In this document: positions 6,077 to 12,072 of the stretch, piece after piece
Layout: each line of letters begins with the position of its first letter
How positions within the stretch are numbered: position 1 is the first letter of the stretch
The notes under the pieces: generated by a model
What the model saw: only the letters and a program-made list of their open reading frames with translations
What the model was told of the DNA's origin: nothing
Databases searched by the model: none
Made by a program: the position numbers and the translations under genes
Source of the DNA: JAUVHV01 sp964523875
GTDB lineage: Bacteria > Omnitrophota > Gorgyraeia > JABMRG01
Assembly: GCA_964523875.1 (NCBI GenBank)
Contig: CAZGAS010000040.1
Location: 1 to 12,072 of the forward strand
Reading direction: 5' to 3'
Length of the DNA: 12,072 bases

Positions 6077-6101
6077 ATTACTCAACTTCTTTGCTTATTA
6101 A

Positions 6102-6116
6102 TGGGAATTATTCTCA
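6102..6116 (-). promoter_or_regulatory. Fur-family binding box ahead of the redox gene cluster
   Basis: On the minus strand this reads TGAGAATAATTCCCA, a 7-1-7 inverted repeat with one mismatched pair. It is nearly the same as the box in front of fur itself. It lies 22 nt after the fur stop codon and 25 nt before the first downstream ATG. Weak promoter-like hexamers flank it (TTTCAA, 17 nt, TAATAA), so a bound repressor would cover the promoter. Expected effect: metal- or peroxide-responsive control of the genes to the left. Confidence 0.6.
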
Positions 6117-6138
6117 TTTGAAATGAAAAAAAATAATA

Positions 6139-6609
6139 CTATTTGCTATTTTTGCATTTACTACACAATCCAAAAAAATCAATGCAATGATTTTCAATCT
6201 TAAAATTATATTTGCTTGAAAGATTTTTTTCTCTCTCTTTTATAAAATCTTTCTCGTTATCTATAGAATCTGAATAATCGATAATGCTGCTGCACTTCTT
6301 GCATATTAAATGATGGTGATGACTTTCTTCTGGGCGTTTGGCCATCTCATACCTGGCTTTGTTATCACCTGCATCGAACTTCCAAACCAAACCTATACGG
6401 ACTAATAATTCGAGATTGCGATAAATAGTGGCTAGTCCTACATCGGGAGATAATTTGGATGTCGCTTTATAAATTTGTTCGGCGTGCAAATGCCTTCCTG
6501 CATGGTTTAAAACATCTAAAATAGCCTGGCGTGGTTTAGTCAACCTGCAACAATATTTACTTAATATACTATAATGCCAGGATATTTCTTTATCAAATAA
6601 ACTTGCCAT
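6139..6609 (-). CDS. Fur family transcriptional regulator (Fur/PerR type)
   Basis: The product is 156 aa. The N-terminal winged helix contains RLTKPRQAILDVL (22-34), HLHAEQIYKA (40-49) and the recognition helix region GLATIYRNLELL (58-69). The C-terminal half holds the metal sites: a His cluster H97-H100 followed by LICKKC (C103, C106), and a second pair CSKC (C149, C152). These four cysteines form the structural zinc site seen in Fur and PerR proteins. Which metal or signal it senses (Fe, Mn/peroxide, Zn) cannot be decided from sequence. A CC pair at 20-21 before the winged helix is unusual. GAGG precedes the ATG by about 7 nt. It has its own promoter and a matching operator, so it is probably autoregulated, and a second operator follows the gene. 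Confidence 0.93.
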   Translation of the reverse strand: MASLFDKEISWHYSILSKYCCRLTKPRQAILDVLNHAGRHLHAEQIYKATSKLSPDVGLATIYRNLELLVRIGLVWKFDAGDNKARYEMAKRPEESHHHHLICKKCSSIIDYSDSIDNEKDFIKEREKNLSSKYNFKIENHCIDFFGLCSKCKNSK

Positions 6610-6627
6610 CTTTACCTCTTCTCTTAT

Positions 6628-6642
6628 TGAGAATTGTTCTCA
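6628..6642 (-). promoter_or_regulatory. Fur-family binding box in the fur leader (autoregulation)
   Basis: TGAGAATTGTTCTCA is a 7-1-7 inverted repeat, of the same architecture as the Fur/PerR/Zur boxes TGATAATNATTATCA. The arms TGAGAA/TTCTCA are perfect; the innermost pair is mismatched. It sits 18 nt before the fur ATG and starts about 6 nt after the predicted transcription start, where binding would block elongation or promoter escape. Confidence 0.75.
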
Positions 6643-6654
6643 TTAATTCTTTAC

Positions 6655-6683
6655 ACTTTATCACTTTGCTTTTACTGTGTCAA
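6655..6683 (-). promoter_or_regulatory. Sigma-70-type promoter of fur
   Basis: On the minus strand a perfect -35 TTGACA (6678-6683) is followed after exactly 17 nt by TAAAGT (6655-6660) as -10, matching 4 of 6 consensus bases. Predicted start near 6648 gives a leader of about 40 nt containing the Fur-like box. Confidence 0.7.
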
Positions 6684-6742
6684 GTATTATCTAAACTGCT
6701 GTATGCCCATTTGAGGGACCAATAATGTTACAATGCCTTTTC

Positions 6743-6767
6743 TATAACTGCCTTACAGGCAGGTATA
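6743..6767 (-). terminator. Hairpin just after folE (weak terminator candidate)
   Basis: On the minus strand, TATA-C-CTGCC, loop TGTAA, GGCAG-T-TATA forms a 10-position stem with one mismatch, starting 4 nt after the folE stop. No T-run follows (GAAAAGG), so it is not a standard intrinsic terminator. It may protect the 3' end or act with Rho. It lies between folE and the fur promoter, where a transcript end is expected. Confidence 0.4.
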
Positions 6768-6770
6768 AGG

Positions 6771-7325
6771 TTATCTAATAAGCGAAAGGGCCTCCTGCCT
6801 TGTCTTGGCATTCTCTTTAAAGACACCCCTAACAGCGCTGGTAACAGTAACTGTACCTGGTTTTTTGACACCACGCATTGACATGCAGAGATGTTCTGCC
6901 TCTATAACCACCAGAACGCCGAGAGGCTTTAGCTTCTGCATTATGATATCCGCTATCTGGGTTGTAAGCCTCTCTTGTACCTGAGGCCTCCTAGAGAATA
7001 TCTCGACTACCCTTGCCAGCTTACTTAGCCCTGTGACCCTCCCGCCCCTTGGTATATAAGCAATGTGTACCTTGCCCAAAAAGGGAAGAAGGTGATGCTC
7101 GCACATTGAGTAGAGCGGTATGCCTCTGAGCAGAACGATCTCGTTGTGCTTCTCACCTAAAAATACCTCAAGCTCTTTTTTAGGCTCCTGTTTTATGCCG
7201 CTGAATATCTCCTCATACATTTCCGCAACCCGGCGTGGCGTGTCAACAAGATCCGCTCTTTCTGGATTTTCTCCTATTGCCAATAGTATCTCTCTTACAG
7301 CTTTTTCTATTCTTCTCTTCTGCAT
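6771..7325 (-). CDS. folE: GTP cyclohydrolase I
   Basis: It converts GTP to 7,8-dihydroneopterin triphosphate, the first step of folate (and pterin or queuosine-type) synthesis, in the cytoplasm as a homodecamer. Numbering from the first of two Met codons, the zinc ligands are C76 and H79 in SMCEHHLLPF and C148 in AEHLCMSMRG; the catalytic His residues H78 and H146 are present. Other family motifs seen: VDTPRRVAEMYEE (28-40), GLSKLARVVEIFSRRPQVQERLT (100-122) and GTVTVTSAVRG (158-168). The length of 184-185 aa is normal. GGAGG lies 6 nt before the second ATG (7323-7325) and only 3 nt before the first (7326-7328), so the second start is preferred; the difference is one Met. It follows mnmE across a 180-nt spacer with a dispersed repeat, and a hairpin follows its stop. 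Confidence 0.95.
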   Translation of the reverse strand: MQKRRIEKAVREILLAIGENPERADLVDTPRRVAEMYEEIFSGIKQEPKKELEVFLGEKHNEIVLLRGIPLYSMCEHHLLPFLGKVHIAYIPRGGRVTGLSKLARVVEIFSRRPQVQERLTTQIADIIMQKLKPLGVLVVIEAEHLCMSMRGVKKPGTVTVTSAVRGVFKENAKTRQEALSLIR

Positions 7326-7401
7326 CATCTACCTCCATTGTACTTATTTCGATTCGTACCTTAACAACTCATTTATCCCGCACCACGCGCTCTGTTTAGG
7401 T

Positions 7402-7466
7402 GAAGGGTAAATGATTCGACAAACTCACCACCCTTCGAACCAGCCTGAGCGAAGTCGAAGGGTTCG
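7402..7466. repeat. Inverted-repeat element with CCTGAGCGAAGTCGAAGGG core
   Basis: CCCTTCGA (7431-7438) pairs with TCGAAGGG (7455-7462), and CGAACC (7436-7441) pairs alternatively with GGTTCG (7461-7466). GAAGGGT (7402-7408) also pairs with ACCCTTC (7430-7436), so several exclusive hairpins are possible. The 19-mer CCTGAGCGAAGTCGAAGGG (7444-7462) is a motif I recognise as a widely dispersed intergenic repeat in unrelated bacterial genomes. A smaller inverted repeat CTTACG/CGTAAG (7476-7481, 7494-7499) lies between it and mnmE. The spacer 7329-7507 holds no gene that I can see. Confidence 0.7.
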
Positions 7467-7507
7467 CACATATAACTTACGTCGCTAACACTCCGTAAGC
7501 TATGCGC

Positions 7508-8881
7508 TCATTTACCTACACAAAATTTACTGAATATAGTATCGAGAATCTCTTCTGTAAAACTCTCTCCTGTAATTACGCCTAGAGACTCCGCTGCGTC
7601 TTTTATATCAATCATCAATAATTCCTCACTCCTATGCTCATCAATACCGTTTATAGCGGAGTCGACAAAACTCAAGGCCTTTTTTGCTATCTCTATCTGC
7701 CTGGAGTTTGAAAGGAGTATACTCCCTACCTTAATCCTGCCTGAAAAGAACATATCATATATTGCTTTTTCCAGATCCCCCAAGCCCGATTTTTGCTTGG
7801 CAGAGACCTTGATAACAACCTTATCATGAAGATGTTTTTTGATTTCATCAACCTGCAGCACCTCTCGCAGATCAGACTTGTTCACTACCACAAGAACCTT
7901 CTTATCCTTTACAATATCTATAATACTCAGATCCTGTTCAGTAAGCAGGCCGCTTGAGTCTAAAACAAGAAGGATAAGATCCGCTTCTTCCATATACCGC
8001 ATGCTTCTTTTAATACTCTCTTTTATAATATCATCTTGCGTATGTATTATACCTGCTGTATCAACTATCTTTAAGGGGATGCCTCTTACATTCACTACCT
8101 CTTCTATAGTGTCCCTTGTCGTACCTGCCAAAGACGCGACTATCACCCTATCCTGCCTTAAAAAACTATTCATCAGGCTCGATTTACCGACATTCGGTTT
8201 ACCGCATATAACCGTGGTTATACCATCACGCAATATAACACCTCTTTTCGCGAAATCAATAATAGAGGAGAGCTCCTTCGCCGTATGGGTTAATGATGAC
8301 CTGACAGAAGACATCTCACAAGCCTTTAAATCTTCTTCCGGAAAATTGATATCTGCCTCAAGCCTTGCCGCTGTCTCAATAAGTTCAGCCCTTATGCTCC
8401 TTATCTTATTCGAGGCATTACCTTTAAGCTGACTCTGGGCTATATGCAGGCTCTCATCAGTACGCGAGGCAATAATATCACAAACAGCTTCCGCCTGTAT
8501 AAGGTCTATCCTGCCATTTAAAAAGGCCCTTCTGGTAAATTCCCCGGGATCCGCTAGGCGAGCCCCGCTATCAAGCAAGAGGCTCAATGTCTTGCTTAGG
8601 CAGACTATACCGCCATGGCAGTGTATCTCCACTATATCTTCACGTGTATAAGTAGCGGGCTTTCGCATAACCACAAGCAGGGCCTCATCAATATCCCCGT
8701 GATTGTCTATAACGTGTCCATAATAAAGGGTATGGCTTCTGAATAATGATGGTTTTTTAGAATTTTTCGGGAGAAAAACCTTATCTGCTATCTCAATCGC
8801 GAGGGGGCCACTTATACGAACAATGCCTATGCCATTTTCTCCTGGGGGCGTTGATATCGCCGCTATTGTATCTTTTGTCAT
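7508..8881 (-). CDS. mnmE: tRNA uridine-5-carboxymethylaminomethyl(34) synthesis GTPase MnmE
   Basis: With MnmG it adds the 5-(carboxymethyl)aminomethyl group to wobble U34 of certain tRNAs, using 5,10-methylene-tetrahydrofolate or a related one-carbon donor. The 457-aa length is typical. Seen in order: N-terminal folate-binding domain start DTIAAISTPPGENGIGIVRI (4-23), EDIVEIHCHGG (81-91), GEFTRRAFLNGRIDLIQAEA (113-132), G1 GKPNVGKS (227-234), G2 region AGTTRD (252-257), G3 DTAG (274-277), G4 NKSD (334-337), and the C-terminal FCVGK with the catalytic-region Cys (C454). All key residues are present. Only a weak GGA precedes the ATG, but the start matches the family. It lies between folC, across a repeat-rich spacer, and folE; the folate requirement links it loosely to its neighbours. 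Confidence 0.97.
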   Translation of the reverse strand: MTKDTIAAISTPPGENGIGIVRISGPLAIEIADKVFLPKNSKKPSLFRSHTLYYGHVIDNHGDIDEALLVVMRKPATYTREDIVEIHCHGGIVCLSKTLSLLLDSGARLADPGEFTRRAFLNGRIDLIQAEAVCDIIASRTDESLHIAQSQLKGNASNKIRSIRAELIETAARLEADINFPEEDLKACEMSSVRSSLTHTAKELSSIIDFAKRGVILRDGITTVICGKPNVGKSSLMNSFLRQDRVIVASLAGTTRDTIEEVVNVRGIPLKIVDTAGIIHTQDDIIKESIKRSMRYMEEADLILLVLDSSGLLTEQDLSIIDIVKDKKVLVVVNKSDLREVLQVDEIKKHLHDKVVIKVSAKQKSGLGDLEKAIYDMFFSGRIKVGSILLSNSRQIEIAKKALSFVDSAINGIDEHRSEELLMIDIKDAAESLGVITGESFTEEILDTIFSKFCVGK

Positions 8882-8900
8882 AAGTTATATCCGCGCTTAG

Positions 8901-8963
8901 CTGTAAGTATTAAGTTGTAAAAATTAAGCTATAAGAATTAAGTTGTAAGAATTAAGTATTAAG
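8901..8963. repeat. Four-copy 14-bp AT-rich tandem repeat
   Basis: Four consecutive 14-mers CTGTAAGTATTAAG, TTGTAAAAATTAAG, CTATAAGAATTAAG and TTGTAAGAATTAAG (8901-8956), plus a partial TATTAAG (8957-8963). Consensus YTGTAAGAATTAAG. It lies in the spacer between folC and mnmE, starting 20 nt upstream of the mnmE ATG. No coding potential is seen. Confidence 0.8.
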
Positions 8964-9019
8964 CTTACAATCTAAATTTAGATTTCAAATAACTTGTAAT
9001 CTAATCCTTAATACTTAAT
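8951..9019. repeat. Long inverted repeat overlapping the end of folC
   Basis: ATTAAGTATTAAG (8951-8963) and CTTAATACTTAAT (9007-9019) are perfect 13-bp reverse complements. Inside them TTACAA (8965-8970) pairs with TTGTAA (8994-8999), around the palindrome TCTAAATTTAGA (8971-8982). The right arm contains the folC stop codon (9015-9017), and the left arm shares the last unit of the tandem repeat. No T-run follows on the minus strand, so a classical terminator is unlikely. It may end or stabilise the purH-folC message. Confidence 0.7.
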
Positions 9020-10343
9020 GCTTTGTATCTTTACCCCTACCTTTGCATTCACTCAGCGCTTCCTTTGCCAAAAAAAGCGAGCCTGTAATAAGTATAATCC
9101 CATCTCTTTGCGCAAAGGCGTTTGCGAATTTCAGGGCATCTTTAACATCATAACAGAGATAATATTTATTGCGCGAAAAAGCTGACTTACGAGCTAATAG
9201 TTCAGGCGCGAGGGCTCTTGGGGAATCAGCCCTTGTGCATATTATTCTCTCTGTCAGAGGAGAAAGCTCTCGTACAATCGCCTTAACATCTTTATCCGCG
9301 GAAACCCCTAATACTATACAGGAGCATTTTTTATTAAAGATCTCGCTATACACGGCTCTCAATGCCTTTGCTGACGCGTGATTTTGCGCCCCGTCTAATA
9401 TGATATACGGATTTTTTGAGAGCACCTGAAAACGCGCAACGAGATTTACATCTGCCAAACCGCTTCTTACGTGCCCTTCCTCAATAGCAAGACCAAATCT
9501 ACTGTTAATCTGCTCAGCCAGAGATATTGCTACAGCCGCGTTTTGTGCCTGGTGCCTGCCTACAAGAGGGGTATATAGCCTTTTGTAAACCCCGCATCCT
9601 GTCTTTACATCAAAACGTGTCCCTGATAAAGACGTGGTAACATTACTAGATATTATATCTCTACCCGCTATCAGCAAGCGGGCACTATTTCTCTTTGCAA
9701 CACGCTTAATAATCTTTAAGGCCTCAGGCCCTTGCGCAGAGCTTACTACTGATGATTGATTATGTATAATGCCACATTTTTCCTGGGCAATCTTTTTTAG
9801 CGTATTGCCTAAAAGGTGGGTGTGGTCATAGCTTATCGGCATTATACCCGCGACCAATGATTGAGCAGCGTTTGTCGCGTCAAGCCTGCCTCCAAGGCCT
9901 ACTTCCAAAACAGCTATCTCAACTTCTTTACGAACGAAATGCAAAAAAGCAGCCGCGGTCAGAACTTCGAAAAATGTAACCCCCATGATACTATGCTTGA
10001 TTATAACCTTTTTTATTTCTGAAAGCATGGAGGCAAAATCTCTTTCAGATATAAGCCTTCCGCCAACCTCTATTCTTTCTCTTATGGAAACAAGGTGCGG
10101 AGAAACAAACCTGCCTGTTCTTACATCAGCCGCGTTAAGAACAGAGCTTAACATGGATGCACAGGAGCCTTTTCCTTTTGTGCCTGATATTATTACCGAT
10201 GGGTATCTCTTATGGGGGTTACCAAGATGCAGAAGTATCTTTTTTATAGTATCCAGATTATACGCACTTGCATAATTATAATCCGCGAATTTTTCGTAGT
10301 TTACAAGGCCCTTCAGATAACATAAGGTTCTCTGGTAATCCAT
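9015..10343 (-). CDS. folC: Bifunctional folylpolyglutamate synthase/dihydrofolate synthase
   Basis: It ligates glutamate to dihydropteroate and/or tetrahydrofolates with ATP. The 442-aa length is normal. The Mur-ligase-type fold shows the P-loop SGTKGKGSCASML (53-65), SPHLVSIRERI (81-91), the omega-loop LEVGLGGRLDATNA (146-159), SYDHTHLLGNTLKKIAQEKCGII (171-193) with the conserved DHTHLLG, VGRHQAQNAAVAI in the middle domain, and LDGAQNHASA opening the C-terminal domain (family DGAHNPxS; here Q-N-H). It starts 5 nt after the purH stop with no ribosome-binding site visible, which suggests translation coupled to purH. I cannot tell whether it has one or both activities. Confidence 0.95.
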   Translation of the reverse strand: MDYQRTLCYLKGLVNYEKFADYNYASAYNLDTIKKILLHLGNPHKRYPSVIISGTKGKGSCASMLSSVLNAADVRTGRFVSPHLVSIRERIEVGGRLISERDFASMLSEIKKVIIKHSIMGVTFFEVLTAAAFLHFVRKEVEIAVLEVGLGGRLDATNAAQSLVAGIMPISYDHTHLLGNTLKKIAQEKCGIIHNQSSVVSSAQGPEALKIIKRVAKRNSARLLIAGRDIISSNVTTSLSGTRFDVKTGCGVYKRLYTPLVGRHQAQNAAVAISLAEQINSRFGLAIEEGHVRSGLADVNLVARFQVLSKNPYIILDGAQNHASAKALRAVYSEIFNKKCSCIVLGVSADKDVKAIVRELSPLTERIICTRADSPRALAPELLARKSAFSRNKYYLCYDVKDALKFANAFAQRDGIILITGSLFLAKEALSECKGRGKDTKH

Positions 10344-10348
10344 ATGAA

Positions 10349-11926
10349 TTAATGTCGAAAATGGCGTATGCCTGTACAGACCATTGAAATATTATGTTTA
10401 TTGCAGGCATCTATTATACTCTCGTCTGCCTTTGAACCACCAGGCTGTATAATAGAGCTTACACCTGCTTTAGCCGCGGCTTCTATGGCATCTTCTTTTG
10501 GAAAGAAGGCATCTGAGGCAAGCACAGATCCTTTAGCCTTATCTTTCGCTTTGTGGATTGCCATAAAAACAGAATCAACTCTGCTCGTCTGACCAGCGCC
10601 TATACCCACAGTTCTTGTCTCATGTACAAGCACTATCGCGTTAGACCTGATATGTTTTACTGACTTCCACGCGAAGGCAAGCGCGTCCACTTCTTCAGGT
10701 GCCGGCTTCTTCTGCGTTACAATCTTTAGCTGTGAACGGTCAAGCCCGACAAGGTCTCTCTGCTGAACAAGTAAACCGCCTGTAACCTGTCTCAGATGAA
10801 GCTCGTTCTTGTCTCTATTCTTGCCTATGGCATCAATGCTTAATATCCTGAGATTAGGCTTAGCGGTCAACCTGCTTAAAGCGTTCTGTTCATAACCCGG
10901 AGCAATTATACACTCTACGAAACCTGAACCAAGAATAGCCTCCGCGGTATTAACATCAACCTTTTTATTTAAACCTATTATACTGCCAAACGCGGAGATC
11001 CTGTCAGAATCAAGGGCATCGGCATATGCCTTAGCAAGAGTAGCCGCTGTTGCTATGCCGCATGGCGTGGCATGCTTAATAATACACGCGCCGGGTTCAT
11101 CAAACTCTTTTACGGCCTCTAACGCGGCATCTATATCCATAATATTATTATACGAGAGACTCTTACCATGAAGCTGCTTTGCGTTGGATACAGAGGCTTC
11201 ACCAGATGAAACCCTTCTATAAAATGCTGCCTTCTGATGCGCGTTTTCACCATATCGCAGGTCCGCGGCCTTATCCAGCACAAGGGAGAGCTCCTGTGGA
11301 AATATAGAATCTACAGCAGGCTCTGCAAGAGATATCAGGGTTTTCTTAAGATACGCCCTGATATGGCTGTCATACTCTGAAGTAAGGGCAAAGACATCAA
11401 CAGCAAGCTGCGCGAGTATATCTTCTGAGATAGTACCATTATTACCGCTAAGCTCTCTTATTATAGCGCCATACTGCTTAGAGTTTGTCACAACAGCGAC
11501 TGAGGAATAATTTTTAGCTGCTGAACGCAACATTGAAGGGCCACCTATATCTATATTCTCTATAGCCTCGGCTATGCCTACACCCGGTTTGGCTATGGTC
11601 TTTTTGAATGGATAAAGATTAGAAACAACCATATCTATAGGTTCTATGTTATGAAGCTTGAGCTGCTCCATGTGCCCTGGCCTGGTCCTTGAAGCAAGCA
11701 ACGCCGCGTGTATCTTAGGATGCAGTGTCTTGACTCTGCCGTCAAGCATCTCAGGAAAACCCGTTACCTCTTCTACAGTCTTTACCTTTATACCCAGGGA
11801 GGCTATAAAACGCGCGCTGCCCCCTGTCGATATTATCTCTACGCCTAACCTATGCAGCTCTTTTACAAGCAAATCTAAATCAGTCTTATCAGAAACACTT
11901 ATCAGCGCCCGTTTAACAGTCAGCAT
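10349..11926 (-). CDS. purH: Bifunctional AICAR transformylase/IMP cyclohydrolase
   Basis: It catalyses the last two steps of de novo purine synthesis: formylation of AICAR with 10-formyl-tetrahydrofolate, then ring closure to IMP. The 525-aa length is normal. The N-terminal MGS-like cyclohydrolase domain (about 1-145) contains STGGSARFI (33-41), TGFPEMLDGRVKTLHPKIHA (55-74), NLYPF (103-107) and ENIDIGGPSMLRSAAKN (123-139). The transformylase domain has LRYGENAHQKAAFYR (223-237), LSYNNIMDIDAA (257-268), the catalytic KHATPCG (284-290), SNAIVLV, GIGAGQTSRVDS, and the conserved C-terminus SIIQPGGSKADE ending GIRHFRH. AAGGAG lies about 7 nt before the ATG. Promoter and structured leader are visible upstream. 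With folC and folE it forms a folate/one-carbon grouping. Confidence 0.98.
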   Translation of the reverse strand: MLTVKRALISVSDKTDLDLLVKELHRLGVEIISTGGSARFIASLGIKVKTVEEVTGFPEMLDGRVKTLHPKIHAALLASRTRPGHMEQLKLHNIEPIDMVVSNLYPFKKTIAKPGVGIAEAIENIDIGGPSMLRSAAKNYSSVAVVTNSKQYGAIIRELSGNNGTISEDILAQLAVDVFALTSEYDSHIRAYLKKTLISLAEPAVDSIFPQELSLVLDKAADLRYGENAHQKAAFYRRVSSGEASVSNAKQLHGKSLSYNNIMDIDAALEAVKEFDEPGACIIKHATPCGIATAATLAKAYADALDSDRISAFGSIIGLNKKVDVNTAEAILGSGFVECIIAPGYEQNALSRLTAKPNLRILSIDAIGKNRDKNELHLRQVTGGLLVQQRDLVGLDRSQLKIVTQKKPAPEEVDALAFAWKSVKHIRSNAIVLVHETRTVGIGAGQTSRVDSVFMAIHKAKDKAKGSVLASDAFFPKEDAIEAAAKAGVSSIIQPGGSKADESIIDACNKHNISMVCTGIRHFRH

Positions 11927-11978
11927 CTTTAAACTCCTTATGTATATATTAGTATAGTAATCTGAAAAATCACATACA

Positions 11979-12015
11979 GCTATGAAAGAAGCGCGCGAAA
12001 CGCATACTTCATAGC
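11979..12015 (-). promoter_or_regulatory. Hairpin in the purH leader
   Basis: GCTATGAA (12008-12015 on the minus strand) and TTCATAGC (11979-11986) are perfect 8-bp complements; inside, GCG and CGC can pair around a short AT-rich loop. The hairpin begins about 7 nt after the predicted transcription start and ends 52 nt before the purH ATG. A short T5 run comes about 9 nt later, too far for a classical terminator. It matches no riboswitch I can recognise. Confidence 0.5.
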
Positions 12016-12028
12016 ATAAGAAACAAAA

Positions 12029-12057
12029 ATTATACCATACTATAATGATAAAATCAA
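12029..12057 (-). promoter_or_regulatory. Sigma-70-type promoter of purH-folC
   Basis: On the minus strand TTGATT (12052-12057, 4 of 6 consensus) is followed after exactly 17 nt by a perfect TATAAT (12029-12034). The predicted start near 12022 gives a leader of about 96 nt carrying the hairpin and the AAGGAG site of purH. Confidence 0.75.
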
Positions 12058-12072
12058 AAGAAAAAACGGGTA

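Noticed and set aside
6743..6767. Standard intrinsic terminator after folE
   Set aside because: The stem is clear, but no T-run follows on the minus strand, so it is listed only as a weak candidate.
7839..8432. 197-codon plus-strand frame opposite mnmE
   Set aside because: It lies wholly within the conserved mnmE gene on the other strand and has no recognisable protein motifs; it is a shadow. The same holds for the other plus-strand frames, for example 1261-1557 and 4665-5006.
8901..8963. CRISPR-like array
   Set aside because: The units are 14 bp and directly abutting with no spacers, and no cas genes are present.
11927..12022. ZTP (pfl), guanine or preQ1 riboswitch in the purH leader
   Set aside because: The conserved cores of these riboswitches are not recognisable; only one main hairpin is evident.

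Overview
This 12-kb window comes from a bacterial chromosome. Every gene I can support reads leftwards (minus strand). Core bacterial housekeeping genes (mnmE, folC, purH, folE) sit beside a run of anaerobe-type redox, sulfur and Fe-S genes, so an anaerobic or microaerophilic bacterium, probably known mainly from metagenomes, is the best guess. An Omnitrophota-like origin is possible but not shown by the sequence. TGA ends intact, conserved genes (for example mnmE, whose product ends in the family's usual FCxGK), so the standard bacterial code applies.

Right half (6771-12072), in transcription order. A good sigma-70-type promoter and a leader containing a hairpin lead into purH (last two steps of IMP synthesis, using 10-formyl-tetrahydrofolate). 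folC (folate polyglutamylation) follows after 5 nt. An AT-rich spacer with a 14-bp tandem repeat and a long inverted repeat separates folC from mnmE (tRNA U34 modification GTPase). A second spacer holds a CCTGAGCGAAGTCGAAGGG-type repeat. folE (GTP cyclohydrolase I) comes last. All four proteins look full length and keep their catalytic motifs; three of the four concern folate or one-carbon metabolism.

Middle (5600-6700). A Fur-family regulator has its own promoter (TTGACA-17-TAAAGT) and a 7-1-7 inverted repeat (TGAGAATTGTTCTCA) between promoter and start codon. A second near-identical box lies just after fur, ahead of the next genes. This predicts autoregulation plus control of the downstream cluster.

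Left half (1-6100), downstream of the second box: a decayed DUF5320-like gene, a 4Fe-4S ferredoxin reading frame without a clear start, a DUF169 protein, an Mrp/ApbC-type Fe-S carrier ATPase, a TauE/SafE-type transporter, a cysteine-rich CoA-disulfide-reductase-like flavoprotein, a DsrE-like gene broken by one TGA codon, a 34-codon flavoprotein remnant, a thioredoxin-like protein with a CX6C motif, and a SAM-dependent methyltransferase. Together they suggest a metal-responsive module for Fe-S cluster and sulfane-sulfur/thiol redox chemistry. Several members are broken, and the spacer between the transporter and the flavoprotein holds the C-terminal remains of a peptide deformylase whose HExxH histidines are gone. 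The left half is therefore either eroding or affected by sequence errors; the right half shows no such damage.
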